A DNA stretch of 32,624 nucleotides from Alphaproteobacteria bacterium (GTDB lineage Bacteria > Pseudomonadota > Alphaproteobacteria > RF32 > CAG-239). The position numbers and the translations under genes were made by a program. The notes below the pieces were generated by a model. The model made no database searches and was not told the origin of the DNA. It was given only the letters and a program-made list of their open reading frames with translations. How positions within the stretch are numbered: the stretch's first letter is position 1; every line of letters begins with the position of its first letter. Where the stretch lies: contig JAFUSH010000050.1 in NCBI GenBank assembly GCA_017471705.1, positions 1-32,624 on the forward strand, given 5' to 3'. This document shows positions 7,207-16,566 of the stretch, piece by piece.

Positions 7207-10200
7207 TTAATTACTGCGTTCACCTTTGGTTTTGAAACGATTAGCTTTGCCCGCTTCATTATTATCTCTGCGCAATTCTGCCTTCTTTTCATCTATATTG
7301 GTAGCTTCATTAGTAGTCTGCGTAAGATAATGCGGAGCGTGAGTTATCAAATCTTCAAAACTCCATTCGTCAGCGGTTTTATTATTGCTTTTCCAAAAGT
7401 CCTGACGGATAGCTGCCGTAAGCGGAGAATTAGCGCGTTTCAATTCAAAATCCTTAACTATTTTTTCCTTTTTAGCCTGAGCGTAACCGCCAAGATGCAC
7501 AACATCTTTTTCAACCGTTTGCGCGATATTGGTTTCAGTTACATGAGGAATAACGGCTGCATTCATCCTATCCTTTCTGTCTTTAAGAAAATCAACCATA
7601 TTTTTAAATTCAGGTTTATTTTCCAATTCCTTTTCAACCCGTTTGCAATATGCCTGATACTGCTTATCATTACTGTCAGGCTTATAGCCGTAAAGCATCT
7701 GATATTCTTCATTAAGCAACTTATCTTTAACATCTGTAACCGGTTGGATATTTTTAACTATAATTTCCGGTTTAACATATTCTTTCTTCTTTGGATTAGA
7801 ACCTACAACAGTTATAGGTTGTTTATCCTGAGGTTCAGGCTTTTTATCCTGCGGCTTTTCAATAGTTGCGGTTCTATCCGCTTTAGCCCCCGGACGCAAG
7901 AATTGCTTAACTTTTCTCGGCCAACTCAAAATTGTTGCACCAAATCCGGTAACAGCTTCCACACTCTTGGTAAATTTAGCAAACAAATTTTCTGTTGTGT
8001 GTTCGTAACCATTTTCACCGTTAGCATACGTATTGAATTCTGTTCCTTTGCCGTCAGGAGCGTGAACTGTTGTATTGGTATCATCAACCATAGCATTACG
8101 ATGCAGAACACCATCTAAATGACCGGACAAACGTGAACCGTCAGCGTTTAACGTTGAGCCGATTTCATTAATCATTGAAACTGATGTTTTCACGGCGTCA
8201 AAACCGGCTAAAGCCTCTTTTGTTATGGTAATTGTTCCGTCTGGAGCTTTAATACCGCCTAAAGCGTGAACTCCGTTAACATCAACATTATGCTGCGTAG
8301 CCCAAGCATCGGTCATTACCAAATTGTTGCCGTGAGTATGAACTATACCGCCGCCATCAATGTGATTAATTGTATCAATTCCGGTATTCATACCGGCGTC
8401 ACAGGCATCTCGCAAGAACACTTCCGGAGAAATATCATCTCTTCCCAAAGCGTGCAATTGCTGACTAACCTGTTGCAAATCGTGATTTAATGCATCTTGA
8501 TTATGACCATAAAAATGTTGTAACGTATCCAACGCTTTCGCTTTAAGCGTTGCTGTTTCTACCCATTCACTTCCTTCTCTTGTATCAACAAGAGTAAATC
8601 CATCCTTTTGCTCGGTAGAAAGCTCACCTCTCCAACCTTCTTTTTCGGCTGCATCCATATCTTTATACAATTCTTTGGCTTGCTTTTCATTAGCAACGAC
8701 TTCCACGTGATTATTGGTTGAAGCCAATTCGTGTCCGAGCTTACCACCCAAGGCAACAGCGGCAGCATTAACAACACCCATAATTGCCGATTTAACCTTT
8801 CCGTGTCCGTGTAAACGCATATCGCGGTACGGAGCATAAAATCTGCCGGCGGAAGCCACCGCTAAAGAAGCTACTCCGCAAGCCATAGCACATTTTGCGC
8901 AACCTGACATTGCAAATCCGACCGAAGCTCCTCCTAAAGCACCGGCTGTCACCGCCGACACAAACTGCGGAGATTTCAAATCTTTCTTTACATCTTTCCA
9001 ACCGTATTTCTCGCGCTTAATCATTGCCCCGACTTTTTTCACCGCCAAATATGACAGTGTGGATACTGCCGCTCCGGCAACTGCGCCAATCGCTGCATTA
9101 ACACCGCCGACGCTCAGTTCAGCTGCCATACCGCCGGCAATCGGTAAAGCCTTTCCGGTTCCTATCATTGCCCCCAATGACAATTTGGTTGAGGCGTAAC
9201 TTGCCGCCGTGGCAATACCAAATCCCAAACCGGCACCGATTAAGCTCCTCTTGAACGCCGCATTTTTAACCTTTTTAGCCGCATCCTGATATCTGCTGGT
9301 CTTATCAATCTTTTTGACTTGTCCCAATAATCCGGCTGTCAGATACTCGGTATTTTCTTTACCCAACTTGGAAGTAAGACGATTGCTGAAAGTTTCCACG
9401 TGATTAGCCTGTCTATCGAGTGCAAGCTTAGCACCAAGCGGAGAAATCTCCATTTTTTCGCCGCTCATCAGCTTTTGCTTAAATTCTTCAACATACTTAG
9501 GGTCGGTAAACTTCTGCGGATTCTCTCTCAAACCTTGTTTAATAACTTCCTCGGAATTTGAATAAGCGAATAATGTGTTAAAGGCATTGTCTTTTGCACC
9601 TTCCATTATTAAATTTTTATCCATTTTCTGCGAAAAGTTGCCTAAATTCTGCATCATAGCTTCATTGGCAGCGAACTTCAAAGCGGTTTCCAAAGAACTT
9701 CCTTTAACCACTTCCATTTTACCGTCTTTATTCAGCTGTATACATTCTTCGTATTTAGGATTACCCTGCGCGTCATATTCGGAAACAAACAGATAATTTT
9801 GAATTGCTTCCATATATTCCTTACCCAAAGTATCTTCATTAAATTCCAACTTATCGATAATCGCTGAAGCCTTATTGAATCTGTCATTCAAATCAATAGC
9901 CGTATCTTTCGGATTTTTACCGCTCGGAATATGATACAATTCATCATAAGGCTTAACGTACTCGTTCATTAAATTACGAGCATTCTCATAAACCGGAGAA
10001 ACTTTGGTTTGTTCATTTTTATCTTGTTTGTTTTTATTGCGCTCTTTCTCCGCATTTTCGCACACATCTGCCAAATGCATATAACCGTCATATTCATCGG
10101 CTGCATTGGTAATATCGGTGAAGTAATATCCTTCTTTTTTAGTCAGGTCTTCGAGCAATCCCTGACCGTGATTAAGCATAATATTGAGATTTTTAGCCGT

Positions 10201-11622
10201 TGCATTTTTTTCTTCTTCTTTTAACGACTTATTGTTCAGCTTCTTTTGCAATCCTTCAATACCGACAGCCGTCAATTCCGGAGTCAATAAATCATACCAT
10301 ACATTATCGCCATTTTGTTTATCTTGTTCTTTAAGAGCGGAATCAAGCACTCTGTCAACTATGGCTTGTTTGTATGCCGCAGTATCTTTCTCGGCAATTT
10401 TAGCCCGTCCTTGATTAACCAATTCATATCCGGCGGCTAAATCTTCTGCCGAAACATTAGAAGTAAAATGTTGCGCTTCGGCATCGCTCAAACCGCTTAA
10501 TAAATCTCGTTCACGCAACAATGCCGTATATGTATCTATGGCCTTTTGCGCTTCAGCCTCCGGAATCAGTTTTCTTTCCGCCAGAATAGCCAATTCAATA
10601 CGATACATAGCCGATTCATTATCAAAATTATCGTGAGAGCGAATGCGAACTTCTTCTAAAATTACTTCATTTTCTCCTTCATCGGAATCTTCAGAGCCGC
10701 CGTTACCGCCGCCTCCGGCACCTCCGCCGTTTCCTTCGTCATTTCCGTCTGAACCACCGTTGTCGTCACCTCCGGCACCTCCGCCGTTATCATCATTTCC
10801 ACCAATTTCTTGTATCGGAGGCACTACCACTACTCTTTGCACTTCAATATTCTTATCCATTTCCGGATAATCGCCTTTATCCCATCCCAGAGTTTTGGTT
10901 ATATGCTCGGCAATATCAATATCGGCTTCATTTACAATCAAATCATTGAGAGCAATTACTTTTTGAGCGCGTTCAGTCATCGGAACCGTATAGGCTTCCA
11001 AAACTTTGGAGAACATATCTTTTTCGTGTCCGTCCGGCAATCTTTCGATTTCAGCTCTTAAGTTATTTTCAATACCGCCGTTATTAAAACCTTGTTGCAA
11101 AACAGATTGCGCTAAATCTGGAACACGGCGTGTTTCTTCTACAGTTTCATAAGTTTCTTCTTGAGTTGGCTGGATCACAGCAGTTTTAATATATTCTTCC
11201 TCTATATTATGGTAACGGTTACGGAAGGCTTCGTCAAAGGTATACGTGAACCCGCCGAACATTTCGGTTTGCGATTGACGGCCGTTATTCAAGTCATTAT
11301 TCAGGAAACGCTCGATATCGGTATTAATCTGCTCTTTCTCTTGCGGATGACGGCGTATATATTCTTCCTTCGCTGAAATAAAACGAGTTACTTCATCGTT
11401 ACTCACCTGTCTGGTTTCATACAATGCTTCTCCCATTTCGTGAAACATTCCGAATAAATCGTCTTGAGTAAAATCACCTTCAAAACTTTTAAAAACATTA
11501 AACATAGAATTTTGATCTACCGGAGATATCTTAGAAACATCGTCAATACCGAATCTTTCCTTGATAAACTCAGCAAAGCGCGTATCACTCGCCACATCGT
11601 TAAAACTGTTATATTTAGCCAT
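7207..11622 (-). CDS. very large protein of unknown function with hydrophobic Gly/Ala blocks
   Basis: This 1471-aa protein is unrecognised. Residues 1-265 are charged and helical, with no signal peptide. A low-complexity Asp/Asn/Gly/Glu linker lies at about 275-320. Helical, charged sequence runs to about 780. Two Gly/Ala-rich hydrophobic blocks follow (about 785-865 and 885-965), able to span or insert into a membrane. Then come a His/Asp/Gly-rich region (about 1040-1200, including GGGIVHTHGNN) and a Lys/Glu/Pro-rich tail. I choose ATG 11622 because GAGGAG lies 7 bp upstream; ATG 11646 has none. It has its own strong promoter and terminator. Size and architecture would suit a secreted effector, pore-former or surface protein, but this is a guess. 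Confidence 0.85.
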   Translation of the reverse strand: MAKYNSFNDVASDTRFAEFIKERFGIDDVSKISPVDQNSMFNVFKSFEGDFTQDDLFGMFHEMGEALYETRQVSNDEVTRFISAKEEYIRRHPQEKEQINTDIERFLNNDLNNGRQSQTEMFGGFTYTFDEAFRNRYHNIEEEYIKTAVIQPTQEETYETVEETRRVPDLAQSVLQQGFNNGGIENNLRAEIERLPDGHEKDMFSKVLEAYTVPMTERAQKVIALNDLIVNEADIDIAEHITKTLGWDKGDYPEMDKNIEVQRVVVVPPIQEIGGNDDNGGGAGGDDNGGSDGNDEGNGGGAGGGGNGGSEDSDEGENEVILEEVRIRSHDNFDNESAMYRIELAILAERKLIPEAEAQKAIDTYTALLRERDLLSGLSDAEAQHFTSNVSAEDLAAGYELVNQGRAKIAEKDTAAYKQAIVDRVLDSALKEQDKQNGDNVWYDLLTPELTAVGIEGLQKKLNNKSLKEEEKNATAKNLNIMLNHGQGLLEDLTKKEGYYFTDITNAADEYDGYMHLADVCENAEKERNKNKQDKNEQTKVSPVYENARNLMNEYVKPYDELYHIPSGKNPKDTAIDLNDRFNKASAIIDKLEFNEDTLGKEYMEAIQNYLFVSEYDAQGNPKYEECIQLNKDGKMEVVKGSSLETALKFAANEAMMQNLGNFSQKMDKNLIMEGAKDNAFNTLFAYSNSEEVIKQGLRENPQKFTDPKYVEEFKQKLMSGEKMEISPLGAKLALDRQANHVETFSNRLTSKLGKENTEYLTAGLLGQVKKIDKTSRYQDAAKKVKNAAFKRSLIGAGLGFGIATAASYASTKLSLGAMIGTGKALPIAGGMAAELSVGGVNAAIGAVAGAAVSTLSYLAVKKVGAMIKREKYGWKDVKKDLKSPQFVSAVTAGALGGASVGFAMSGCAKCAMACGVASLAVASAGRFYAPYRDMRLHGHGKVKSAIMGVVNAAAVALGGKLGHELASTNNHVEVVANEKQAKELYKDMDAAEKEGWRGELSTEQKDGFTLVDTREGSEWVETATLKAKALDTLQHFYGHNQDALNHDLQQVSQQLHALGRDDISPEVFLRDACDAGMNTGIDTINHIDGGGIVHTHGNNLVMTDAWATQHNVDVNGVHALGGIKAPDGTITITKEALAGFDAVKTSVSMINEIGSTLNADGSRLSGHLDGVLHRNAMVDDTNTTVHAPDGKGTEFNTYANGENGYEHTTENLFAKFTKSVEAVTGFGATILSWPRKVKQFLRPGAKADRTATIEKPQDKKPEPQDKQPITVVGSNPKKKEYVKPEIIVKNIQPVTDVKDKLLNEEYQMLYGYKPDSNDKQYQAYCKRVEKELENKPEFKNMVDFLKDRKDRMNAAVIPHVTETNIAQTVEKDVVHLGGYAQAKKEKIVKDFELKRANSPLTAAIRQDFWKSNNKTADEWSFEDLITHAPHYLTQTTNEATNIDEKKAELRRDNNEAGKANRFKTKGERSN
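10680..10802. repeat. Gly/Asp/Asn low-complexity linker repeat in the 1471-aa gene
   Basis: The plus strand shows the phrase CCTCCGGCACCTCCGCCGTT twice within a run of CCG/CCT/TCC-rich triplets. On the coding strand this gives GGxGGxDDNGGxD-type linker sequence. Such repeats can change length by slippage in steps of three bases. Confidence 0.7.
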
Positions 11623-11654
11623 AGTTATTCTCCTCAAAACGTTCATATACTCAA

Positions 11655-11683
11655 ATTATGTCCTAAATATAGACAAAAGTCAA
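11655..11683 (-). promoter_or_regulatory. promoter of the 1471-aa protein gene
   Basis: On the minus strand TTGACT (11678-11683), 17 bp and CATAAT (11655-11660) lie about 32 bp upstream of the chosen ATG. Both hexamers match consensus at 5 of 6 positions. Confidence 0.65.
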
Positions 11684-11791
11684 GTATTTTTGCAATATTT
11701 TACAAAATATACATAAAAAATGTAAAAGTATGTTTAAGAAGATATATTATGTTGATTATATTTAGGAATTATAATATTGAGTTTTTTTTAA

Positions 11792-12556
11792 TTAAGTATT
11801 GCGCCCGCCGTGCAGAATTCCGTGTGTATAATCATAAACGGCTTGTTGGCGGGTGAAAAATTTTTCTCCGCTTTCAATGCAATCCGAGCAAATCGGCGGT
11901 AAACCGTATAATTTCTTGGCTGCCAGACGGACGCGCGTTATATCGCGGAAATCCCCGTCCATTCTCTGCTGCATAATACAACCGTCATTTGTGCAGTGCG
12001 AACCCAGCTGTTCAGATGTATTCGCTCTGCCCTCGTGAGTCAAACCTATCAAGTGTCCGAATTCGTGCATCACCACGGTTTTAAATCCTTCCACATCAAG
12101 ACAATTATTTCTGTCTATAAATCTGGCGGTTGATACGATTGAAAAAGCGTTCTCTTTTGATACTCCCAAGCAAAAATTAAGCCCGTCGGCGTATAAATCG
12201 TGTTTGGTAACCAATACAGACCATTGCGGAATTTTTTTGCAATACGGATCAGAGCTCAAATCAGTATACAATTGGTCAATTGATATTTGCCCTCTTGTTT
12301 GCCAACGATTTTGTTCCATAGCTTTCAGTTTAGCGTTGGCGATATACCAATCAACGCTTTCATACGGTTCAAGCAGGATATTTCCGTTGGGCAACATTTT
12401 CTCTGCTTTATCGCTATGCCAATTTCCTAAGGTTGTAATCGGATAATTAGCTTTATGACGAGGAAAACAATCCATCATCTGCTCAACTGCATCTTCTATA
12501 TGAGGTTTTAAAACCTCCAAACCCTGTTCGTACAGTATGTATATATTTCTAATCAT
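11792..12556 (-). CDS. archaemetzincin-like zinc metalloprotease (M54-type)
   Basis: The 254-aa protein has the long metzincin zinc motif H164-E165-x2-H168-x5-H174 (MHEFGHLIGLTH). It then has C188-x4-C193-x-M195 and C223-x2-C226. This Cys pattern with the downstream Met is characteristic of archaemetzincins, although here about 13 residues separate the third histidine from the first cysteine, where they are usually adjacent. No signal peptide is seen. The open frame extends upstream to a GTG at 12670, but that part encodes the terminator hairpin. ATG 12556 with GGGGG five bases upstream is preferred. Expression probably depends on read-through of that terminator. The physiological substrate is unknown. 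Confidence 0.72.
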   Translation of the reverse strand: MIRNIYILYEQGLEVLKPHIEDAVEQMMDCFPRHKANYPITTLGNWHSDKAEKMLPNGNILLEPYESVDWYIANAKLKAMEQNRWQTRGQISIDQLYTDLSSDPYCKKIPQWSVLVTKHDLYADGLNFCLGVSKENAFSIVSTARFIDRNNCLDVEGFKTVVMHEFGHLIGLTHEGRANTSEQLGSHCTNDGCIMQQRMDGDFRDITRVRLAAKKLYGLPPICSDCIESGEKFFTRQQAVYDYTHGILHGGRNT

Positions 12557-12605
12557 CAATACCCCCGATTTCAAATCAAGGTAGCATATTTGACAAATTT
12601 TGTAA

Positions 12606-12672
12606 AGAAAAAAGGTGGAAAAAGAAAACGGGGTTAAGACAAGCTTAAAATTCCGCAAACTATTTTCCACCT
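12606..12672 (-). terminator. terminator/attenuator upstream of the metalloprotease
   Basis: On the minus strand GGTGGAAAATAG pairs with CTTTTTCCACC, followed at once by TTTTTTCTTT. The roughly 35-nt loop contains CTTGTCTTA, which can pair with TAAGACAAG just downstream of the 40-aa ORF. Alternative foldings therefore exist. It lies between a promoter and the metalloprotease start. Confidence 0.55.
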
Positions 12673-12709
12673 CTCTGACAAGAAAGCTTTTTCAGCGTCT
12701 TGTCTTGTC

Positions 12710-12832
12710 TTATGCACTTACGCTCTCCTCGGCTTCAGGTTTACAGAATGTAGAACCCACAGCGATAAACGCTATGAACAGGAGAGCAACGACAGCCTGC
12801 GTGTCTGCAAGCAAATTAATTATACTTACCAT
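12710..12832 (-). CDS. possible 40-aa single-span membrane peptide
   Basis: The ORF begins MVSIINLLADTQAVVALLFI and ends EAEESVSA. It has one transmembrane segment (about residues 12-28), a single cysteine and an acidic tail. It sits 30 bp downstream of a strong promoter and just upstream of a hairpin-rich terminator, which supports transcription. No good ribosome binding site is visible, which weakens the call. It could be a small membrane protein, or a leader peptide regulating the metalloprotease downstream. Confidence 0.4.
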   Translation of the reverse strand: MVSIINLLADTQAVVALLFIAFIAVGSTFCKPEAEESVSA

Positions 12833-12861
12833 ATCGCATAAAAATTAGAGTTTTCGTCTAT

Positions 12862-12890
12862 AATTTAACTATTTTTGTTAAACTTGTCAA
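12862..12890 (-). promoter_or_regulatory. promoter upstream of the 40-aa ORF and metalloprotease
   Basis: On the minus strand a perfect TTGACA (12885-12890), 17 bp and TAAATT (12862-12867) lie just downstream of the rnhA stop. Confidence 0.6.
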
Positions 12891-12905
12891 CAGTTAATTT
12901 GCATT

Positions 12906-13367
12906 TTATGCAGATTTATTTTGTGCGTCTTTTATTTTTTGCACTTCGGCGCGGGCCAAAGCATCGCAGCGTTCATTTTCGGCGTGTCCGGCGTGTCCTT
13001 TCACCCAAACCCAGCGAATTTCGTGTTTTTGCACCAATTCATCAAGTTTCTGCCACAAATCAATATTTTTAACATCTTTTCGCTTGTTTGCCGTCCGCCA
13101 GCCGTTTTGTTTCCAATTCGGCATCCATTCGGTTATGCCGCACATAACATATTTACTGTCGGTGTAAAGCGAAATATTGCACATAACTTTCAAGGCGTTC
13201 AAAGCCTGAATGACCGCCATCAGCTCCATACGATTATTGGTGGTATTTTCTTCACCGCCCGATAACTCTTTTTCAATATCCTTATAACGCAAAATCGCCC
13301 CCCATCCGCCTGCTCCGGGATTACCGGAACACGCACCGTCGGTAAATATTTCCACCCTCGCCGTCAT
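12906..13367 (-). CDS. rnhA: ribonuclease HI
   Basis: The 153-aa protein matches RNase HI along its length. The catalytic acids are D10 ([11 protein letters not shown]), E48 (NRMELMA), D70 (YTDSKYV) and D135 (NERCDALA), and WVKGHAGH (121-128) holds the active-site histidine. It degrades RNA in RNA-DNA hybrids. The ATG overlaps the stop of the upstream AlbA_2-domain gene (ATGA), so the two are translationally coupled. This is the third gene of an M16 peptidase - AlbA_2 - rnhA unit. Confidence 0.95.
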   Translation of the reverse strand: MTARVEIFTDGACSGNPGAGGWGAILRYKDIEKELSGGEENTTNNRMELMAVIQALNALKVMCNISLYTDSKYVMCGITEWMPNWKQNGWRTANKRKDVKNIDLWQKLDELVQKHEIRWVWVKGHAGHAENERCDALARAEVQKIKDAQNKSA

Positions 13368-14431
13368 TCAAATTCTCGCAAATAATCGTTAAAAAACTCA
13401 TTTATCAATAGCTCATTACTGTCTTCCGAGCGCAAAACCTTAGCCACAAACGAGCGCAAATTATTCTTTGCTCCGTAAATTCTGAATGAACGCGGCATAG
13501 CACCGTCGGCACCGACCACTCCGTTAATCAGTAAATCATCATCAATATATTCGGAAAGTACCATTTCCATCCGCGTAAATTTAAGTATTCCGCGCGGAGG
13601 AAGCCTCATTTCCGGTTTTGTTATCAAATTAATATGTCCTTCCATTCCGGAAAAATTGGCCATCATATTATATTCGCCGAAACGCACCCGATTATATTCT
13701 CCGCCGGTATTCTCGGTGGTACAGGTAAAATACAGTTCACGAGCGATAACATTGCTGTCATTGGCACATTGCACATCAAAACTTATCTTCACATACTTCT
13801 GCGGCGGAGTATCTATGGTGCGAGGGTATAAAATATCTTCATCATCATTCTCCGCAACCTCCATCTTTTTATTTTCAAAAGAAAGCGCCACATTCGGCTG
13901 CGGACGGCGTCCGAACATACCGGCAATCACCGCATAAGGCGCCGGAACATTATTGGAGCCGGAACGAATATAAATATTATTACCGATTGTTGTCATTAAC
14001 GGAGCAATCTCGGAACGCGGAATATAGGTTGCCAAATAGCCGTCACCGTTTTCATCAACCGAGATAATATGATTACGCACCCGATTATGACTTGGAATGG
14101 TACATCCGGAAATGGCGCTTTCCACCCAACTCATAAAGCGATGTACATTTTGTACTTTTACTTTGGCCTTTGCTACATCACCGACATCCATATCGCGCGA
14201 ACATTCAACTCCCCAGACAATCACCCCGCCTTCGGAATTGCCGAAACCGGATATACATTTTGCCAGATTACGCCTGTCATCAGGACTAAGCGACCACCCG
14301 TGTTTACCGGTGGAATTGGCTTGTTTAAAATCCATAAACAGCTCTTCGGTTTGCCGTTCTCTGATAAACTCATCAAGTGCATCTTCCCCGAAATAAACCA
14401 ACTTTTGAAAAATATCTTCGGCACGTGACAT
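13364..14431 (-). CDS. AlbA_2 (Schlafen-type) domain protein
   Basis: The 355-aa protein begins with an AlbA_2-like domain (residues ~20-180): [11 protein letters not shown], then [20 protein letters not shown] leading into IVWGV. This is the family's E.xEFK...isafaNt.GG.l.iGv pattern. Such domains bind nucleic acids or nucleotides and occur in putative transcriptional regulators and defence proteins. Residues ~190-355 are beta-rich ([20 protein letters not shown]) and unrecognised. AAGGGAG precedes the ATG. It lies 35 bp downstream of the M16 gene and overlaps rnhA by 4 bp, hinting at a role linked to RNA-DNA hybrids, which is inference only. Confidence 0.75.
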   Translation of the reverse strand: MSRAEDIFQKLVYFGEDALDEFIRERQTEELFMDFKQANSTGKHGWSLSPDDRRNLAKCISGFGNSEGGVIVWGVECSRDMDVGDVAKAKVKVQNVHRFMSWVESAISGCTIPSHNRVRNHIISVDENGDGYLATYIPRSEIAPLMTTIGNNIYIRSGSNNVPAPYAVIAGMFGRRPQPNVALSFENKKMEVAENDDEDILYPRTIDTPPQKYVKISFDVQCANDSNVIARELYFTCTTENTGGEYNRVRFGEYNMMANFSGMEGHINLITKPEMRLPPRGILKFTRMEMVLSEYIDDDLLINGVVGADGAMPRSFRIYGAKNNLRSFVAKVLRSEDSNELLINEFFNDYLREFE

Positions 14432-14466
14432 AATTCAACTCCCTTTATGTGTTTGCAACTAATCCC

Positions 14467-15726
14467 CTATTTCACCATCTTTTCCACATCTTCGTAGCTC
14501 GGGTATTTTTTAAGGTTGCCCAACAATGTATAAGTCGGTTTACTGCTGAAGATAAGCTGCGCCGCTTTCATAATATCGTCTTTATTGACTTTTTCCACTT
14601 TTTCCACGATTTCTTCAATCGGAATACTACGATTATGGCAAAGCTGATGACGGGCAATCACTTCGGCGGTGGAAGAAGAACTCTCCAACGCCATCAAAAT
14701 ATTGGCTTTCATTTGAACTTTCACCCTGCTCAATTCCTTATCGTTAACCGGTTCATTGGCAATTTTTTTAATTTCATCAGCCACAACAGGCAGATAATTT
14801 TTGATTTCTTCCTGATTAAGTCCGGCATAAACTCCGCATATTCCGCTCTCGGTATGTGAATTGGTAAAGCTGTATACCGTATACACAAGTCCGCGTTTTT
14901 CTCTGATTTCCTGATACAAACGCGATGACATTCCGCCGCCTAAAATATTTGACATTATAGAAATCGGATAATATAACTCGTGGTGATAATCAACACCGTT
15001 AAAACCCAACAAAACCTGAGCTTGTTCAATATCGCGCACTTTTATAAACTCGCCGCCGGTATATATTTGCGGAGCCTTTGTAAAGGCAGTTTTTTCACGC
15101 AGAGTTCCCATACGCTCTTCCACCATTTTAACAAAGTCATTATGTTTCAAATTACCGACCGCCGCTACCACAATGTTTTCCGCCGCATAATTATGGCTCA
15201 TATACTCGCGCAATTTTGCGGCATCAAACGAGTGAACCAAATCCGCCGTACCTAAAATACTGCGCCCAATCGGTTGATCGGCATAGGCTGCTTCATTAAA
15301 ATAATCGAACACGATATCGCTCGGATCATCATTGGTTTGCTTGATTTCCTGTATCACCACTTCTTTTTCTTTTGCCATTTCTTCGGCATCAAAAGTCGGT
15401 GCCATCACAAAATCGGCCAAAACATCAAGCGCCAACTCCGCATCATTTTTGAGCATTTTGGCGTAAAACACCGTAAATTCACGCGAGGTGTAGGCATTGG
15501 TATGTCCGCCGACATTTTCGATATCTTCCGATATCTGCAATGAATTACGTTTAGCGGTTCCTTTAAAGACCATATGCTCCACAAAATGAGATATTCCGTT
15601 GATATCGGCAGTTTCACAAGCACTTCCGGTATTCACCCAAATACCCAAAGACACGGTTTCGGTTTGCGGTCTTTCAACCGTTGCCACACGCAAACCATTT
15701 TTCAAAGTAGTTAAATTAACTTGCAT
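14467..15726 (-). CDS. M16 zinc peptidase (processing-peptidase type)
   Basis: The 419-aa protein has the inverted zinc motif H47-x2-E50-H51 (SHFVEHMVFKG) and the distal ligand E127 exactly 76 residues on, as in pitrilysin/MPP-type peptidases. The N-terminal half also has the GGHTNAYTSRE block typical of bacterial relatives of mitochondrial processing peptidase. Length fits one beta-like subunit. There is no signal peptide, so it is probably cytoplasmic. GAGGAAG precedes the ATG, and a TTGATT-16-TATAAT promoter (15765-15792) drives it. It is the first gene of the unit with AlbA_2 and rnhA. Confidence 0.9.
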   Translation of the reverse strand: MQVNLTTLKNGLRVATVERPQTETVSLGIWVNTGSACETADINGISHFVEHMVFKGTAKRNSLQISEDIENVGGHTNAYTSREFTVFYAKMLKNDAELALDVLADFVMAPTFDAEEMAKEKEVVIQEIKQTNDDPSDIVFDYFNEAAYADQPIGRSILGTADLVHSFDAAKLREYMSHNYAAENIVVAAVGNLKHNDFVKMVEERMGTLREKTAFTKAPQIYTGGEFIKVRDIEQAQVLLGFNGVDYHHELYYPISIMSNILGGGMSSRLYQEIREKRGLVYTVYSFTNSHTESGICGVYAGLNQEEIKNYLPVVADEIKKIANEPVNDKELSRVKVQMKANILMALESSSSTAEVIARHQLCHNRSIPIEEIVEKVEKVNKDDIMKAAQLIFSSKPTYTLLGNLKKYPSYEDVEKMVK

Positions 15727-15756
15727 AAAAATCTTCCTCGCACTTAAAAAATAAAT

Positions 15757-15792
15757 TTGACAGTATTATATGTCAGATATACTATAAATCAA
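15757..15792. promoter_or_regulatory. overlapping divergent promoters (M16 gene and elbB)
   Basis: Plus strand: TTGACA 15757-15762, 17 bp, TACTAT 15780-15785, for elbB. Minus strand: TTGATT 15787-15792, 16 bp, TATAAT 15765-15770, for the M16 gene. The two overlap almost fully, so polymerases would compete. Confidence 0.6.
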
Positions 15793-15821
15793 CATAAATC
15801 TTTAGTTTTTGGGAGTATATT

Positions 15822-16490
15822 ATGGATAAAAAGCCTAATTTTGCGGTAGTACTTTCCGGTTGCGGCAGAGCCGACGGCTCGGAAATACACGAATCTGTCT
15901 GTGCATTGTTGTGCTTGGAAAATATGAAATGCACTTATCAATGCTTTGCACCGGATATTAAACAAGCCGCAGTCATAAATCATATAAATAATCAACCGAT
16001 GAAAGAAGAACGCAATGTTCTGACTGAAGCGGCACGAATTGCCCGCGGAAACATTCTTGATATCAAAGAATTCAATGCCGATGATTTTGACGGCATTATA
16101 TTCCCCGGCGGAATGGGAGCAGTTACCAATTGGTGCGATTTTGCGCAAAAAGGAACCGAATGCACGGTAAACACCAGTATTTATTCGGTAATACGACAAT
16201 GTTACGACAAAAAATTGGTAATCGGTGCAATGTGCATTGCTCCGGTGCTTATAGCTATGGTTTTGGCCGATAAAAAAATTCATTTCACTTTAGGAGCCGG
16301 AGGAGCTACCGCCAAAAAATTGGAAGCTTTGGGCGCCGTTCACGAAGAAGTCGGCGTCACCGAAGTCTGTATTGACGAGAAAAACCGTATATGCACAACT
16401 CCGGCTTATATGCTCGCCACCAATATGATTGATGTTTGCCAAGGCGCACAAAATATGATAGGCGCTATGTGCCAATTAATTAAGGGATAA
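15822..16490 (+). CDS. elbB: ElbB-type glyoxalase of the DJ-1/PfpI superfamily
   Basis: The 222-aa protein shows the ElbB start (AVVLSGCGRADGSEIHES), the FPGGMGAV loop and the nucleophile-elbow cysteine C138 in GAMCIAP. ElbB has weak glyoxalase activity and has been linked to isoprenoid production. Its exact role is not settled. GGGAG precedes the ATG, and a strong promoter lies upstream. gltX follows at 76 bp with its own likely promoter. Confidence 0.9.
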   Translation: MDKKPNFAVVLSGCGRADGSEIHESVCALLCLENMKCTYQCFAPDIKQAAVINHINNQPMKEERNVLTEAARIARGNILDIKEFNADDFDGIIFPGGMGAVTNWCDFAQKGTECTVNTSIYSVIRQCYDKKLVIGAMCIAPVLIAMVLADKKIHFTLGAGGATAKKLEALGAVHEEVGVTEVCIDEKNRICTTPAYMLATNMIDVCQGAQNMIGAMCQLIKG

Positions 16491-16505
16491 AAACTTATAA
16501 AACGC

Positions 16506-16533
16506 TTGCAATCCGTAAATTTTGTTTTATGCT
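16506..16533 (+). promoter_or_regulatory. promoter for gltX
   Basis: TTGCAA (16506-16511), 16 bp and TATGCT (16528-16533) lie 33 bp upstream of the chosen start. Confidence 0.45.
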
Positions 16534-16566
16534 GTGGACATTGATAACAAATATGAGGATTGTAAT

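Noticed and set aside
7189..8118. 309-aa plus-strand open frame and similar frames opposite the 1471-aa gene
   Set aside because: These frames lie antisense to a gene with promoter, ribosome binding site and terminator, lack start signals of their own, and read as low-complexity Phe/Ile/Ser sequence.
15789..16283. 164-aa minus-strand frame opposite elbB
   Set aside because: It is antisense to a clear elbB gene with a promoter and ribosome binding site; it has no motif and no start signal.
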